Program-made: the position numbers and the translations under genes
NCBI RefSeq assembly: GCF_025821625.1
Contig: NZ_JACKSH010000054.1
Location: 1 to 64,000 of the forward strand
Reading direction: 5' to 3'
DNA from: Mycolicibacterium pyrenivorans
GTDB taxonomy: Bacteria; Actinomycetota; Actinomycetes; Mycobacteriales; Mycobacteriaceae
DNA: 64,000 bases
In this document: in pieces, positions 18,178-27,031 of the stretch
Layout of the letters: each line of letters begins with the position of its first letter
Numbering within the stretch: position 1 is the stretch's first letter
The notes under the pieces: model-generated
Databases searched by the model: none
Told to the model about the DNA's origin: nothing
What the model saw: the letters and a program-made list of their open reading frames with translations, nothing else

Positions 18178-19728
18178 TCACGCCAGTTTGTCGTCTGCCG
18201 ACAAGGCGCCGCCGTCGTCGCCGTCGGATGCCGCGAGTTCGACCGTCATCGCGAGCCTCTTACTCGCATTGCCGAGGTCCAGGTCGGTCACCTCGGTCAT
18301 CTTGCGCAGCCGGTAACGGACGGTGTTCTCGTGGACGCCGAGCAGGGCGCCGGCCTGGTGAAGGTCACCCTGCCCGGCGAGCCACGCCCGCAGTGTGTCG
18401 ACGTAGCGGGTCCCGTGCATGCGGTCGTGGCGGCGCAGGTCGGCCACGGGACCGCGCTGGGGCGTGCGCCCGACGCGGGCGGCGACGCGCAGCCGCTGCA
18501 GCAGGATGTCGTCCCAGGATTCGTCATAGGCAGGTGCCGCGGTGATGCCGGCCCGAAGCTCGTGCAGCGCCAGGCACTCGTCGGCCTCGTCGCGCGCTGT
18601 CGGTAGATCCAGGACCGTTGCCACGCCGCTGATCCCGGCGTGCACGGTCGTCTGCCCCGGCATCGCGGCACGCAGGTCGTCCACCCAGCGCCGCGCCACC
18701 GACGCCGGCTCGCTCGGCAGCACGGTGTACACCGCGGTGTCCAACAGCGTGCTGCGACCCGGCCGCGACCACCCGAAGCCCATCGTCGCGCGCTCGAACG
18801 CCAGCAGCAGCGCCGCGTGGCGCTCCTCGCCCACACGGGCCCGCAGCGCGATCACCCGGAGACCGGATGGCGGCAGCGCCAGCTTGCTGGCCACCGTCGG
18901 TGCGTCCACGGTGCCGTCGAGCAGCCCGATGACGAGGTCCGACTCCACCTGCCGTTCGAGATCTGCGCTGGCTCGCGAGCGCAGCAGGTGCAGAGCCACC
19001 ATGCGGGCGCCGTCGGTCAGGGCCCGCAGCTGCTCGCCGCGTAACTCCGCCTCACAGGCCACCCACACGGAGCCCAGCACCTCCCGGCCCGCTCTCGCGG
19101 CCACCGCCATGCGTCCGGACAGGCCGTGCTCGGGGGACCCGGCGACGAAGATCGGCGCGTCGGAGTCCGCGAGATGTCGTACGACGCCGCGGGCGGTGAA
19201 CAACGCGCGCAACGAATCCGGAGCCTGCCTGGCGAGAATGGTCTCGGCACGGGCGGCGTCGGCGTGCTGCTGCAGCCGTGAGTACGCGAGCACCCGCCAG
19301 TGGCGGTCCTCGAAGGTCACCGCGCCACCGATGGCGTCGGCGAGGCTGTCGGCCAGCGCGAACAGATCGGTTGGGCCGCGGCCGGATTCGGTCTCACGGC
19401 CCTCGAGGACCAGACCGAAGACCACCGCGGCGAGCTCACTCCACGAGACCTCGGGGTCGACGGTCATGATCGCCGGATCGCCGGGGGAGGCGGCGAAGTC
19501 AGCGGTCCCGTCATCGCGCACCAGCATCACCGTCGCACGAGCCGATCGCGCCCATGCGACCGCGACCTCGATCGATTCGGCGCCGATTGCCAGCAGGACG
19601 TCACCGACGACGTCGCGGTCCTCGTGCATGACCACACTGCGCAGCTCCGTCGAGCGGGGCACCGGGCTCGACCTCAGCTGGACGCCGTAACCGCCGAGCA
19701 CGTTGATGAGGCGGTCCAACGTGACCAT
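18178..19728 (-). CDS. PucR-family transcriptional regulator
   Basis: 516 residues. The C-terminal helix-turn-helix reads AGALLGVHENTVRYRLRKMTEVTDLDL (HTH_30 type), and the N-terminal two thirds carry the PucR sensory region. Members usually control neighbouring purine, amide or amino-acid catabolic genes. It lies between the amidohydrolase and the DadA-like gene, all on the minus strand, so it probably regulates this cluster. GGGGAGA just upstream supports the ATG at 19728. It is a different subgroup from MabR at 5.6 kb. Confidence 0.88.
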   Translation of the reverse strand: MVTLDRLINVLGGYGVQLRSSPVPRSTELRSVVMHEDRDVVGDVLLAIGAESIEVAVAWARSARATVMLVRDDGTADFAASPGDPAIMTVDPEVSWSELAAVVFGLVLEGRETESGRGPTDLFALADSLADAIGGAVTFEDRHWRVLAYSRLQQHADAARAETILARQAPDSLRALFTARGVVRHLADSDAPIFVAGSPEHGLSGRMAVAARAGREVLGSVWVACEAELRGEQLRALTDGARMVALHLLRSRASADLERQVESDLVIGLLDGTVDAPTVASKLALPPSGLRVIALRARVGEERHAALLLAFERATMGFGWSRPGRSTLLDTAVYTVLPSEPASVARRWVDDLRAAMPGQTTVHAGISGVATVLDLPTARDEADECLALHELRAGITAAPAYDESWDDILLQRLRVAARVGRTPQRGPVADLRRHDRMHGTRYVDTLRAWLAGQGDLHQAGALLGVHENTVRYRLRKMTEVTDLDLGNASKRLAMTVELAASDGDDGGALSADDKLA

Positions 19729-19804
19729 CAGCTCTCCCCATCCCAGTCGGCTCCGACGTATCCGGTGGCGTACCCACTCGGCCAGGCAGGCGCCGCGGCC
19801 TCGG

Positions 19805-21514
19805 TCAGCAACAGCCCTTTGCCGTGCGCTCCGCCAGGTGTGCGTGCTCGGCGTTGTCGACGCCGCCGACGGCGCCGAGGAACTCGTCGAGGTCCACTCG
19901 ACGCCCGCCCAGCCAGGTGCCGGTCACCCGCACCCGGTCGATCAGCTCGGCCGGGTCCACCGTCCACGGGTCGGCGGTCAGCTCGACGAAGTCGGCGAGC
20001 TTGCCCGGTGCGATCGACCCGACCAGATGCTCGCGGTGCAGCGTACGGGCGGCGTCGATGGTCTGTGCCCGCCACGCCTGATCCAGTGAGATCGCCTGAT
20101 CGGGTCCGTGCACGGTGCCCTTGCGGGTGCGCCTGGTGACCGCGGTGGCGATGTTGACGACCGGCGTCGGCGGGGACACCGAGCCGTCGTTGTGCAGCGA
20201 CACACACGCTCCCGAGGCGACGGCGTCGGCGAACGCCGCCCAGCGCGCGCCGTGCTCGTGATCGAACATGGCGCCGTCGAGCAGTTCGCCCCAGTAGTAG
20301 TACTGGAACGGTGCCAGCGACACGTGCACGCCCAGGCGCGCGGCCCTGTCGAAATGCGCACGGGTGCCTGCGCCGCAGTGCTCGAGACGCCAGCGATGGT
20401 CGGTGCCCGCCAGGGAGTTCCGGTTCAGCGCGTCCTCGTAGGCGTCCAGCGCCAGGTCCAGTGCCAGATCGCCGTTGGCGTGGAAGGCCATCTGCCAGCC
20501 CTTGGGCGCCGCGTGGTCGAGGATCTCGTCGAGCTGAGCGCGGGTGTAGTTCATCGACTGCGCACCGCCCGCGGTGGCCGGGTCGATTCCGGCGATGCGG
20601 GTGGCCTCGGAGTCGAGATACGGAAACGAGATCGCGATGTTGCCCACCCACGGCGATCCGTCGGTCCACAGTTTGACGCCTGCCTTGGTGAGCCACGACT
20701 CGCCCGCGGCGAAAGTGGCTGTATCGCAGTAGGTGTCGGTGATCGACATCTCCCACATGCTCACCCGCAGCGGGCACGACGGTGCGGCCGCGAGGGCCTC
20801 GTAACCTGCGGCGAACTTCGGGTCGTAGGTCATGTCGGACGTCGACGTGTAGCCGCCGCGGGACATCACCGCGTAGTAGTGCGCGCCCGACAGCAGGGCG
20901 TCGCCCATCTGCGCCATCAATGGCCCGGTGACGGCGGTGACCACCGGCAACTCGAACCCCTGGCCGTTCAATGTTCCGTCGGCGTTGCGGCCGTAGTGGG
21001 AGGCGACCGGATCGGCCGGCGGGTTGGTGTCCCAGCCGTACCGCTTGATCAGCGCGGAGTTGAAATAGACTCCGTGGCCGGAGTTGTCGGTGATCACCGT
21101 GACGCGGTCGCCGAAGATCCCGTCGAGTTCTTCGGCCTTCGGCGCCGGGTGGCCGTGGAGCAGGGCGTCGTAGCCGGCGAACCACAGCGGGGTGCCGGGA
21201 TCGGTGGTCGCGATCGCGTCACCGAAGATCTTCTGCACGTCGGCCCAGGTGGACGCGTCCCATGGGGCGATGGACCGGGCCGGGGCCTGGGTGGCGACCC
21301 CGCTGATCAGCGGATGTCCGTGTGGCTCAACGAAACCCGGCGCGAGCACGGCAACCCCGGTGTCGACCAACTCGGCGTCGGGCAGTGCTGCGAGGCAGTC
21401 GTCGACGCTGCCGACGGCGACGATCGTGTCGCCGGAAACCGCCACCGCCTGCGCCCGCGGAACATCTCCGTCCATCGTGATGACGGTGCCGGCGGTGAGA
21501 ATACGATCAGCCAT
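19805..21514 (-). CDS. YtcJ-like amidohydrolase
   Basis: 569 residues, an amidohydrolase-3 family metal hydrolase. The N-terminal beta-sandwich and the metal-binding HxH are in APGFVEPHGHPLISG; further metal ligands follow (YTSTSDMTYD; FHANGD; RLEHCG; HNDGS). This group hydrolyses exocyclic C-N bonds of amides, formamides or N-acyl compounds. It begins 12 bases after the VOC gene stops and is followed by the PucR regulator. No secretion signal is seen. The exact substrate cannot be named. Confidence 0.88.
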   Translation of the reverse strand: MADRILTAGTVITMDGDVPRAQAVAVSGDTIVAVGSVDDCLAALPDAELVDTGVAVLAPGFVEPHGHPLISGVATQAPARSIAPWDASTWADVQKIFGDAIATTDPGTPLWFAGYDALLHGHPAPKAEELDGIFGDRVTVITDNSGHGVYFNSALIKRYGWDTNPPADPVASHYGRNADGTLNGQGFELPVVTAVTGPLMAQMGDALLSGAHYYAVMSRGGYTSTSDMTYDPKFAAGYEALAAAPSCPLRVSMWEMSITDTYCDTATFAAGESWLTKAGVKLWTDGSPWVGNIAISFPYLDSEATRIAGIDPATAGGAQSMNYTRAQLDEILDHAAPKGWQMAFHANGDLALDLALDAYEDALNRNSLAGTDHRWRLEHCGAGTRAHFDRAARLGVHVSLAPFQYYYWGELLDGAMFDHEHGARWAAFADAVASGACVSLHNDGSVSPPTPVVNIATAVTRRTRKGTVHGPDQAISLDQAWRAQTIDAARTLHREHLVGSIAPGKLADFVELTADPWTVDPAELIDRVRVTGTWLGGRRVDLDEFLGAVGGVDNAEHAHLAERTAKGCC

Positions 21515-21526
21515 GCGCCAAGTGTG

Positions 21527-21922
21527 TCATCCGGGCGGCGCGAAAAACTCCAAAGCGATGCCATCGGGGTCCCGGAAGCTGACACCGGATCCGTAGTGAG
21601 CGTCGACGATGCCGCCGTGCGACAGGCCGAGCTCGTCGAGGCGCTCGACCCATGTCTGCAGTTCGGCCCGCGACGCGCACCCGAATGCGACGTGGTCCAG
21701 TCCTGCGCGGAACTCCGAGAATTTCTCCCGGGGTGCTTCGGTGCTGTGTTGGTGGATCCCGAACAGCGTGTCGGCGCCGAGTTGCCACACCACGTGGTGG
21801 AACCCGGCGTCGGTGTCTTCGTCGAGCGCCGGGTCGGCGCCGAACAGGGCGCGGTACCAAGGGGTGCTGACGGCCAGGTCGGTGACCGTGACCGCAACAT
21901 GGGTGAGCGCGGGGAATGTCAT
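21527..21922 (-). CDS. VOC (glyoxalase/bleomycin-resistance fold) protein
   Basis: 131 residues from the ATG at 21922. The two beta-alpha-beta-beta-beta modules of the vicinal oxygen chelate fold are visible, with metal-ligand candidates in LTHVAVTV, HHVVW, DHVAFG and the closing GIALEFFAP. The start is chosen because AAGGA lies a few bases upstream and the domain begins at once; a longer reading from 21997 lacks a ribosome site. It is the first gene of the amidohydrolase cluster. Its role could be lyase, isomerase, dioxygenase or binding protein. Confidence 0.8.
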   Translation of the reverse strand: MTFPALTHVAVTVTDLAVSTPWYRALFGADPALDEDTDAGFHHVVWQLGADTLFGIHQHSTEAPREKFSEFRAGLDHVAFGCASRAELQTWVERLDELGLSHGGIVDAHYGSGVSFRDPDGIALEFFAPPG

Positions 21923-22011
21923 CGGAAGTCCTTCCTTGACGGTGACACCGGTGATCGGCGTCGCTGGTGCCGACTCTGCTCCTTCGTGGGCGCTCATGAG
22001 AGGGTTCCAGC

Positions 22012-22977
22012 GTGGATGCAGCAGTCAGGTGGGCCCGCGCGGCGGGTATCGCGGCCGGCGTCGTCGCCGACGCGGTGCTCGGCGACCCGAGACGAGGTCA
22101 TCCCGTCGCCCTGTTCGGCAGCGGTGCAGCGGCTTTGGAACGGCGCAGCTACGCAGACGACCGGCTGGCCGGTTTGGTGCACACCGCCGGACTGCTCGGC
22201 GCCGTCGCCGCGGTCGGGGTCCTCGCCGAGCGGCTGGGCAGACGCGGCGTGGTGCGTGAGGGGACATGTGTCGCGGTGGCGACGTTCATCGCGCTGGGTG
22301 GGACGTCGCTGTGCCGGACCGGCGAACAGATGGTCGGCCTGCTGCGGGCCGACGACATCGCCGGTGCCCGCGGGCTGCTGCCGTCACTGTGCGGACGTGA
22401 CCCCGCAGCGCTCGACCGCGCCGGTCTGACCCGCGCGGCACTGGAGTCGATCGCCGAGAACACCTCCGACGCCCAGGTCGGTCCGCTGGTATGGGCGGCG
22501 CTCGGCGGCACCCCTGCGGTACTGGTCTACCGCGCGGCCAACACCCTCGACGCGATGATCGGCAACCGCTCGCCGCGCTACGCCCGGTTCGGTTGGGCGG
22601 CAGCCCGTTTCGATGACCTCGCGAACCTCGCCGGCGCCCGGCTGACGGGCGTGCTGGTCGCGTTGTGCGCACCCGTCGTCGGCGGGTCACCGGTGGCGGC
22701 TACGCGGGCGTGGCGACGTGACGCCGGCAAACACCCCAGCCCGAACGCCGGGGTCGCAGAGGCGTCGTTCGCCGGTGCACTCGGGGTCCGACTCGGCGGA
22801 CCCACCCAGTACGCCCACGAGTTGGAGATTCGCCCGACGCTCGGTGACGGCCGCGATCCCGAGGTCGGCGACCTCGCGCGTGCGGTGCGCTTGTCGCGTG
22901 CCGTTCAGCTGGTTGCCGCGGCGGTGGCCGTCAGCGTCGCCTTCCGTAGCGGTCGGCGAGTTTCTCCTCGGCGGTGA
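22012..22977 (+). CDS. cobD: Adenosylcobinamide-phosphate synthase CobD/CbiB
   Basis: 321 residues, a polytopic inner-membrane enzyme that joins aminopropanol (phosphate) to adenosylcobyric acid to form the nucleotide-loop arm of cobalamin. Typical segments are ADAVLGDPRRGHPVALFG, ESIAENTSDAQVGPLVWAALGG, YRAANTLDAMIGNR, WRRDAGKHPSPNAGVAEASFAGALGVRLGG. The GTG start has AGGG about eight bases upstream. Its 3' end overlaps the convergent SURF1 gene by 47 bases. Confidence 0.95.
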   Translation: MDAAVRWARAAGIAAGVVADAVLGDPRRGHPVALFGSGAAALERRSYADDRLAGLVHTAGLLGAVAAVGVLAERLGRRGVVREGTCVAVATFIALGGTSLCRTGEQMVGLLRADDIAGARGLLPSLCGRDPAALDRAGLTRAALESIAENTSDAQVGPLVWAALGGTPAVLVYRAANTLDAMIGNRSPRYARFGWAAARFDDLANLAGARLTGVLVALCAPVVGGSPVAATRAWRRDAGKHPSPNAGVAEASFAGALGVRLGGPTQYAHELEIRPTLGDGRDPEVGDLARAVRLSRAVQLVAAAVAVSVAFRSGRRVSPRR

Positions 22978-23788
22978 GCGGCGCGGCCTCCTCGCCTGCG
23001 GCCTCGCGGGCCTCCGCCTGCGTGGCGGCCGCCGTGGCCACCGCCTTCTCCCGCCGTCGCACCCGCAGTTCGGAGAACACGAAGTAGCCGACGCCGACCG
23101 GCGCCAGGATGCCGAACGCGATCCACTGGATGCCGTAGGACAGGAACGGCCCGGAGTCCAGGTGGGGGAGCGGGATGGCGCCGAGACCACCGGGTTGATC
23201 GTCGACCAGTTGCAGATAGGAGCCCGCCAGCGGAACCCCGGTCAGGGTGGCGATCTGGCCGGTGTTGATCGAGTAGACCTGCTGGGTGCCGTCCGCCTCG
23301 AACGGGTCCCGGTCCCTGGCGACGGCTTCGGGGTCGCGCAGCCGCGCGGTGATGGTGACCGTGCCCGCCGGGGGCGGATCGATGGGCGGTACCTGTGAAC
23401 CCACCACGGGACGCACGTAGCCGCGGTCGACGAGCACGGTGGGACCGCCGTCCACCGCGAACGGGACCAGCACCTCGAACGCCGGATCCCCGTCGATGAG
23501 GCGCAACCTGGCCAGGACCTGGGCATCGGGCAGGTAGCGGCCGGTGGCCGTGACGCGCTGCCACTGCTCGTCGGGCGCAGCCGAGGCCTGATCCGGCAGG
23601 ACCGAGGTCACCGGGACGGGGTCGGCGTCGAGCGAGCGCGCGATCTGGGCGTTCTCGCGCGTGGTCTCGGTGTTCTTGCCCAGCTGCCACGGTGCCAGCA
23701 CGGTGAAACACAGGTAGGCGAACGCGATCACCACCACGTACAGCGCCAGCCACTGCGGCCGCAGCAGGAAGGCCCACCGGCGCACCAT
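22931..23788 (-). CDS. SURF1 family protein
   Basis: 285 residues with two membrane segments, one near the N-terminus (about 12-32) and one after residue 210, enclosing an extracytoplasmic domain. That domain carries the SURF1 motifs PWQLGKN, VTATGRYLPD, VLVPFAVDGGPTVLVDRGYV and the late GIQWIAFG. SURF1 proteins help insert haem into cytochrome aa3 oxidase. The C-terminal tail is cytosolic and Ala/Glu-rich. It overlaps ptpA by one base (TGATG), so the two are coupled, and overlaps cobD convergently. Confidence 0.93.
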   Translation of the reverse strand: MVRRWAFLLRPQWLALYVVVIAFAYLCFTVLAPWQLGKNTETTRENAQIARSLDADPVPVTSVLPDQASAAPDEQWQRVTATGRYLPDAQVLARLRLIDGDPAFEVLVPFAVDGGPTVLVDRGYVRPVVGSQVPPIDPPPAGTVTITARLRDPEAVARDRDPFEADGTQQVYSINTGQIATLTGVPLAGSYLQLVDDQPGGLGAIPLPHLDSGPFLSYGIQWIAFGILAPVGVGYFVFSELRVRRREKAVATAAATQAEAREAAGEEAAPLTAEEKLADRYGRRR

Positions 23789-24327
23789 CAGCTGACCCGC
23801 ATCCGCTCGCCCAGGTGCTCGTCGACCCAGCTGTGCAGCCCCGGCAGCGCCGCGTCGATCACCGCGAACACGTCCTCGAAGTCGTCCTGGGTGCCGTAGT
23901 AGGGGTCCTCGACGTCGAGGGCGTGCGCTCCCGACTTCGGATCGAACGACCGCAGCATCCGCAACCGCTCGGTCGGCACCCCCACGTGCTGCAACATCCG
24001 GAGGTGGTTGCGCCCCAGCGCCACCACCAGATCCGCCGACAGGTGGTCGTCGTCCATCTGGGCGGCGCGGTGTTCCGAGGGATAGCCGTGCGCACGCAGC
24101 ACGTGACCGGCCCGTCGATCGGCGGGCTCACCCTCGTGCCAGCCGCCGGTACCCGCACTCGTGACGCGCACGACGTCGCCCAATCCCCGCTCCCCGAGCT
24201 GGTGGGCGAACATCTTCTCCGCTATCGGGCTGCGGCAGATGTTGCCCGAGCAGATGAAGGTGACGTGCAGCGTGTGGCTGCGGGCGACATCAGGCACCGG
24301 AGCCGGGCCGCCGGCGACATCAGGCAC
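23788..24327 (-). CDS. ptpA: Low-molecular-weight protein tyrosine phosphatase PtpA
   Basis: 179 residues from GTG at 24327. The P-loop CSGNICRS is near the N-terminus and the general acid is in DVEDPYYG, the canonical LMW-PTP layout. In M. tuberculosis it is secreted and blocks phagosome acidification. The start at 24327 has GGGAGG five bases upstream and overlaps the ptkA stop by eight bases. A second GTG at 24297, part of a repeated 17-bp stretch, gives a start closer to the known protein but with no ribosome site. Using 24327 gives an N-terminus with VPDVA twice. Confidence 0.88.
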   Translation of the reverse strand: MPDVAGGPAPVPDVARSHTLHVTFICSGNICRSPIAEKMFAHQLGERGLGDVVRVTSAGTGGWHEGEPADRRAGHVLRAHGYPSEHRAAQMDDDHLSADLVVALGRNHLRMLQHVGVPTERLRMLRSFDPKSGAHALDVEDPYYGTQDDFEDVFAVIDAALPGLHSWVDEHLGERMRVS

Positions 24328-24329
24328 CG
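24283..24329. repeat. 17-bp direct repeat at the ptkA/ptpA junction
   Basis: GGCGACATCAGGCACCG occurs at 24283-24299 and at 24313-24329, a 30-base period. One copy holds the ptkA stop codon and one candidate ptpA start; the other holds the second candidate ptpA start in the same frame. Confidence 0.9.
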
Positions 24330-25069
24330 AGCACCTCCCGCAGGTCGGCGACACTGGCGACGTGCACGGGGCCGCGGACGAAACCATTGACGCGGCGGTC
24401 GGTGTCGGTGAAGTCGTCGCGTCCGTAACCCCAGCCGACGACGATCGTGTCGATGCCGTGCACGGCGGCGCCCTCGACGTCATGAGAACGGTCTCCGACC
24501 ATCACGACACGCTCCGGAAGCGGGGCCAGTTGGGCGAGCGCATGGGCCAGCACGTCGGCCTTGGATGCGCGGGTGCCGTCGACGCTGGCCCCGGCGATCA
24601 CCTCGAAGCAGGTGTCGAGGCCGAAGTGGGCCAGGATCCGCCGCGCGGTCGGCTCCGCCTTGGACGTGGCCACGGCCAGGCGTGCCCCGCAGCTCTGCAG
24701 GTCGGCGAGCAATGCGGGGATTCCGGCGAAGAGACGGTTCATCGACCAGCCGCGGCTGGTGTAGTCGGCGCGGTAGGCGGCGATCGCCGCGTCGGCGTGT
24801 TCGCCGAGACCCATCTCGCGAAGTGTGACGTGCATCGGCGGGCCGACGATCCGGCTGGCCAGGTCACCGTCCGGAACGGCGGCTCCGACGGTCTGCAGCG
24901 CGTGCCGGAAGCTGGCGACGATGCCCTCGGCCGAGTCGGTCAGGGTGCCGTCCAGATCGAAAATCACCAGATCGTCGCGGCCGGCCCGCGCGAAGCCCCG
25001 GGTGCTGTCCAGCGTGTTCGTCACGGCTCCATTGTCCCTGAATCGACGGCGGTGTTCCCAATCGGTCAC
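24320..25069 (-). CDS. ptkA: HAD-superfamily protein, PtkA-type
   Basis: 249 residues. HAD motifs are all present: motif I DLVIFDLDGTLTDSAEG, motif II VATSKAE, the lysine in ASKADVLAHAL, and motif IV VMVGDRSHDVEGA. The M. tuberculosis orthologue is reported to be an autophosphorylating tyrosine kinase acting on PtpA, although the fold is phosphatase-like (Gph). The N-terminal disordered part is shorter than in M. tuberculosis. GTG at 25069 is given, but GTG at 25024 (15 residues less) is also possible, and neither has a well-spaced ribosome site. It is coupled to ptpA. Confidence 0.85.
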   Translation of the reverse strand: MTDWEHRRRFRDNGAVTNTLDSTRGFARAGRDDLVIFDLDGTLTDSAEGIVASFRHALQTVGAAVPDGDLASRIVGPPMHVTLREMGLGEHADAAIAAYRADYTSRGWSMNRLFAGIPALLADLQSCGARLAVATSKAEPTARRILAHFGLDTCFEVIAGASVDGTRASKADVLAHALAQLAPLPERVVMVGDRSHDVEGAAVHGIDTIVVGWGYGRDDFTDTDRRVNGFVRGPVHVASVADLREVLGA

Positions 25070-25159
25070 GGCCGGCCCGCACGCGATGGGGGGAACGGCC
25101 CGATCCGCGCACTAGTGTCGTGATGTGGCAAGTCGACCCAGGCTGTGGAGAGGGATGCG

Positions 25160-26290
25160 ATGACGGTCCGGCTCGCGGACATCATCGAGGTCCTCGACGC
25201 GGCCTACCCCCCTGCGCTCGCGCAGAGTTGGGATTCGGTCGGGCTGGTGTGCGGCGACCCGTCGGAGTCCGTCGAGGCGGTGACGATCGCCGTCGACGCG
25301 ACCACGTCGGTGGTGGCGCAGGTCCCTGACCGCGGCCTCCTCCTTGCCCACCATCCGCTGCTGCTGCGCGGCGCGGACTCGGTGTCCACCGACACCGCCA
25401 AGGGAGCCCTGATCCACTCGTTGATCCGGACCGGTCGAGCACTGTTCACCGCGCATACCAACGCCGACAGCGCAGCCCCCGGAGTGTCCGACGCGTTGGC
25501 CGCCGCGCTGGGGCTCGAGGTGACCGACGTGCTCTCGCCGGTGCCGGCGGGTCCCGCCCTGGACAAATGGGCGGTGTTCGTCCCGTCGGAGGACCCCGGG
25601 ACCGCCGCGGCGGTGCGCAGCGCGATGTTCTCGGCAGGGGCGGGTCAGATCGGCGACTACTCCCAGTGCAGCTGGAGCGTCGCCGGTACCGGACAGTTCC
25701 TGCCGCACGAGGGGGCCACCCCGACGATCGGCACCGTGGGCGCGGTGGAGCAGGTCGCCGAGGACAGGGTCGAGATGGTGGCCCCGGCGTCTCGGCGGGC
25801 CGCGGTGTTGGCCGGCCTGCGGAGCGCTCATCCGTACGAGGAGCCCGCGTTCGACATCCTCGCGTTGCAGCCGATCCCCGGCGACGTGGGCCTGGGCCGC
25901 ATCGCGACGCTGCCGAGCCCGGAACCGTTGGCGGCGTTCGTATCCCGAGTCCGCGGTGCGCTTCCGGCCACCTCGTGGGGCGTGCGCGCCAGCGGCGATC
26001 CCACGACGCCGGTCTCGCGGGTTGCGCTGTGCGGCGGCGCGGGCGACTCGCTGCTGGCCGAGGTCGCGGCCGCCGGAGTGCAGGCCTACGTCACCGCCGA
26101 CCTGCGCCACCATCCGGCCGACGAGCACAGCCGGGTCTCGGACGTCGCGCTCGTCGACGTCGCGCACTGGGCCAGCGAGTACCCGTGGTGTCACCAGGCG
26201 GCTCGGCTTCTGAACGATCACTTCGGTGCGTCACTGCCGGTCACGGTGTCCGACGTGCGCACCGATCCATGGAATGTCGAGGGAAGCTGA
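25160..26290 (+). CDS. NIF3-like (GTP cyclohydrolase I type 2 / YbgI) family protein
   Basis: 376 residues, a NIF3/DUF34 dinuclear-metal protein. The metal ligands are in [19 protein letters not shown] and, at the C-terminus, [14 protein letters not shown], and the PII-like insert domain lies in the middle. Function is unresolved across the family. The ATG at 25160 follows GGAGAGGG; a five-residue longer GTG reading is less likely. It is the first of three same-strand genes ending with the RNase H/phosphatase, and is divergent from ptkA. Confidence 0.93.
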   Translation: MTVRLADIIEVLDAAYPPALAQSWDSVGLVCGDPSESVEAVTIAVDATTSVVAQVPDRGLLLAHHPLLLRGADSVSTDTAKGALIHSLIRTGRALFTAHTNADSAAPGVSDALAAALGLEVTDVLSPVPAGPALDKWAVFVPSEDPGTAAAVRSAMFSAGAGQIGDYSQCSWSVAGTGQFLPHEGATPTIGTVGAVEQVAEDRVEMVAPASRRAAVLAGLRSAHPYEEPAFDILALQPIPGDVGLGRIATLPSPEPLAAFVSRVRGALPATSWGVRASGDPTTPVSRVALCGGAGDSLLAEVAAAGVQAYVTADLRHHPADEHSRVSDVALVDVAHWASEYPWCHQAARLLNDHFGASLPVTVSDVRTDPWNVEGS

Positions 26291-26293
26291 ATC

Positions 26294-27031
26294 ATGAAAG
26301 CTGAAGTGTCCCAGCAGCGGTCGTTGCTCGAGTTGGCCGAGCTCGACGCCGAGATCGCCAGGATCGAGCACCGGACGAAGCATCTGACCGAACAGCAGGC
26401 GCTGCAAGAGGCGCAGGCCGGACACCACGAGGCCAACGATCGGTTGGCTGCGCTGCAGCTGGCACTCGCCGACATCGATGCCCAGGTCGCGAAGTTCGAG
26501 TCCGAGATCGACAGCGTGCGTCAGCGGGAGGACCGCGATCGCTCGCTGCTCGACGGCGGAACGGTCGACGCCAAGCAGCTCACCGAACTGCAGCACGAAC
26601 TCGACACCCTGCAGCGGCGCCAGACCAGCCTGGAGGACTCGCTGCTGGAGGTGATGGAACGGCGTGAGGAGCTCGCGGCCGATCAGGATCGTGTACTGGC
26701 CGAGATCGACCAGCTGCAGAGCACGCTGAGTGACGCCCAGAGGGCCTGTGACGACGCCCGTACGCAACTGGCCCAGCAGCTGCACCAATCCCTGTCGCAT
26801 CGCGACGATCTCGCCGCGAGCATCGACGAAGGGTTGGTCACGCTCTACGAGCGGCAGCGGGCACGTGGCGGCGTGGGCGCCGGGCTGCTGCAGGGCCGGC
26901 GCTGCGGCGCGTGCCGGATCGAGATCGACAAGGGCGAGTTGGCGCGAATCGCCGCCGCAGCCGACGACGAAGTGCTGCGTTGTCCGGAGTGTTCGGCGAT
27001 TCTATTGCGGGTCAAAGGTTTTCACGCGTGA
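26294..27031 (+). CDS. Coiled-coil protein with C-terminal C4 zinc ribbon
   Basis: 245 residues. Positions about 5-190 form a long Gln/Glu-rich coiled coil. The C-terminus has a zinc ribbon with CGAC and CPEC pairs. It matches the Rv2229c/CT398-like family, of unknown role. It starts three bases after the NIF3 gene and overlaps the following gene by four bases, so all three are an operon. Cytosolic; a nucleic-acid- or protein-binding role is plausible but not shown. Confidence 0.9.
   Translation: MKAEVSQQRSLLELAELDAEIARIEHRTKHLTEQQALQEAQAGHHEANDRLAALQLALADIDAQVAKFESEIDSVRQREDRDRSLLDGGTVDAKQLTELQHELDTLQRRQTSLEDSLLEVMERREELAADQDRVLAEIDQLQSTLSDAQRACDDARTQLAQQLHQSLSHRDDLAASIDEGLVTLYERQRARGGVGAGLLQGRRCGACRIEIDKGELARIAAAADDEVLRCPECSAILLRVKGFHA

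Noticed and set aside
21923..21997. N-terminal extension of the VOC gene to an ATG at 21997
   Set aside because: No ribosome site there, and the VOC fold begins right at the ATG at 21922, which has one.
11653..22011. Possible integrative element at tRNA-Val
   Set aside because: No integrase and no second copy of the tRNA 3' end could be seen, so a mobile element is not annotated; only the accessory nature of the block is reported.
21923..22011. Cobalamin riboswitch before cobD
   Set aside because: Too short an interval and none of the conserved B12-box sequence is present.
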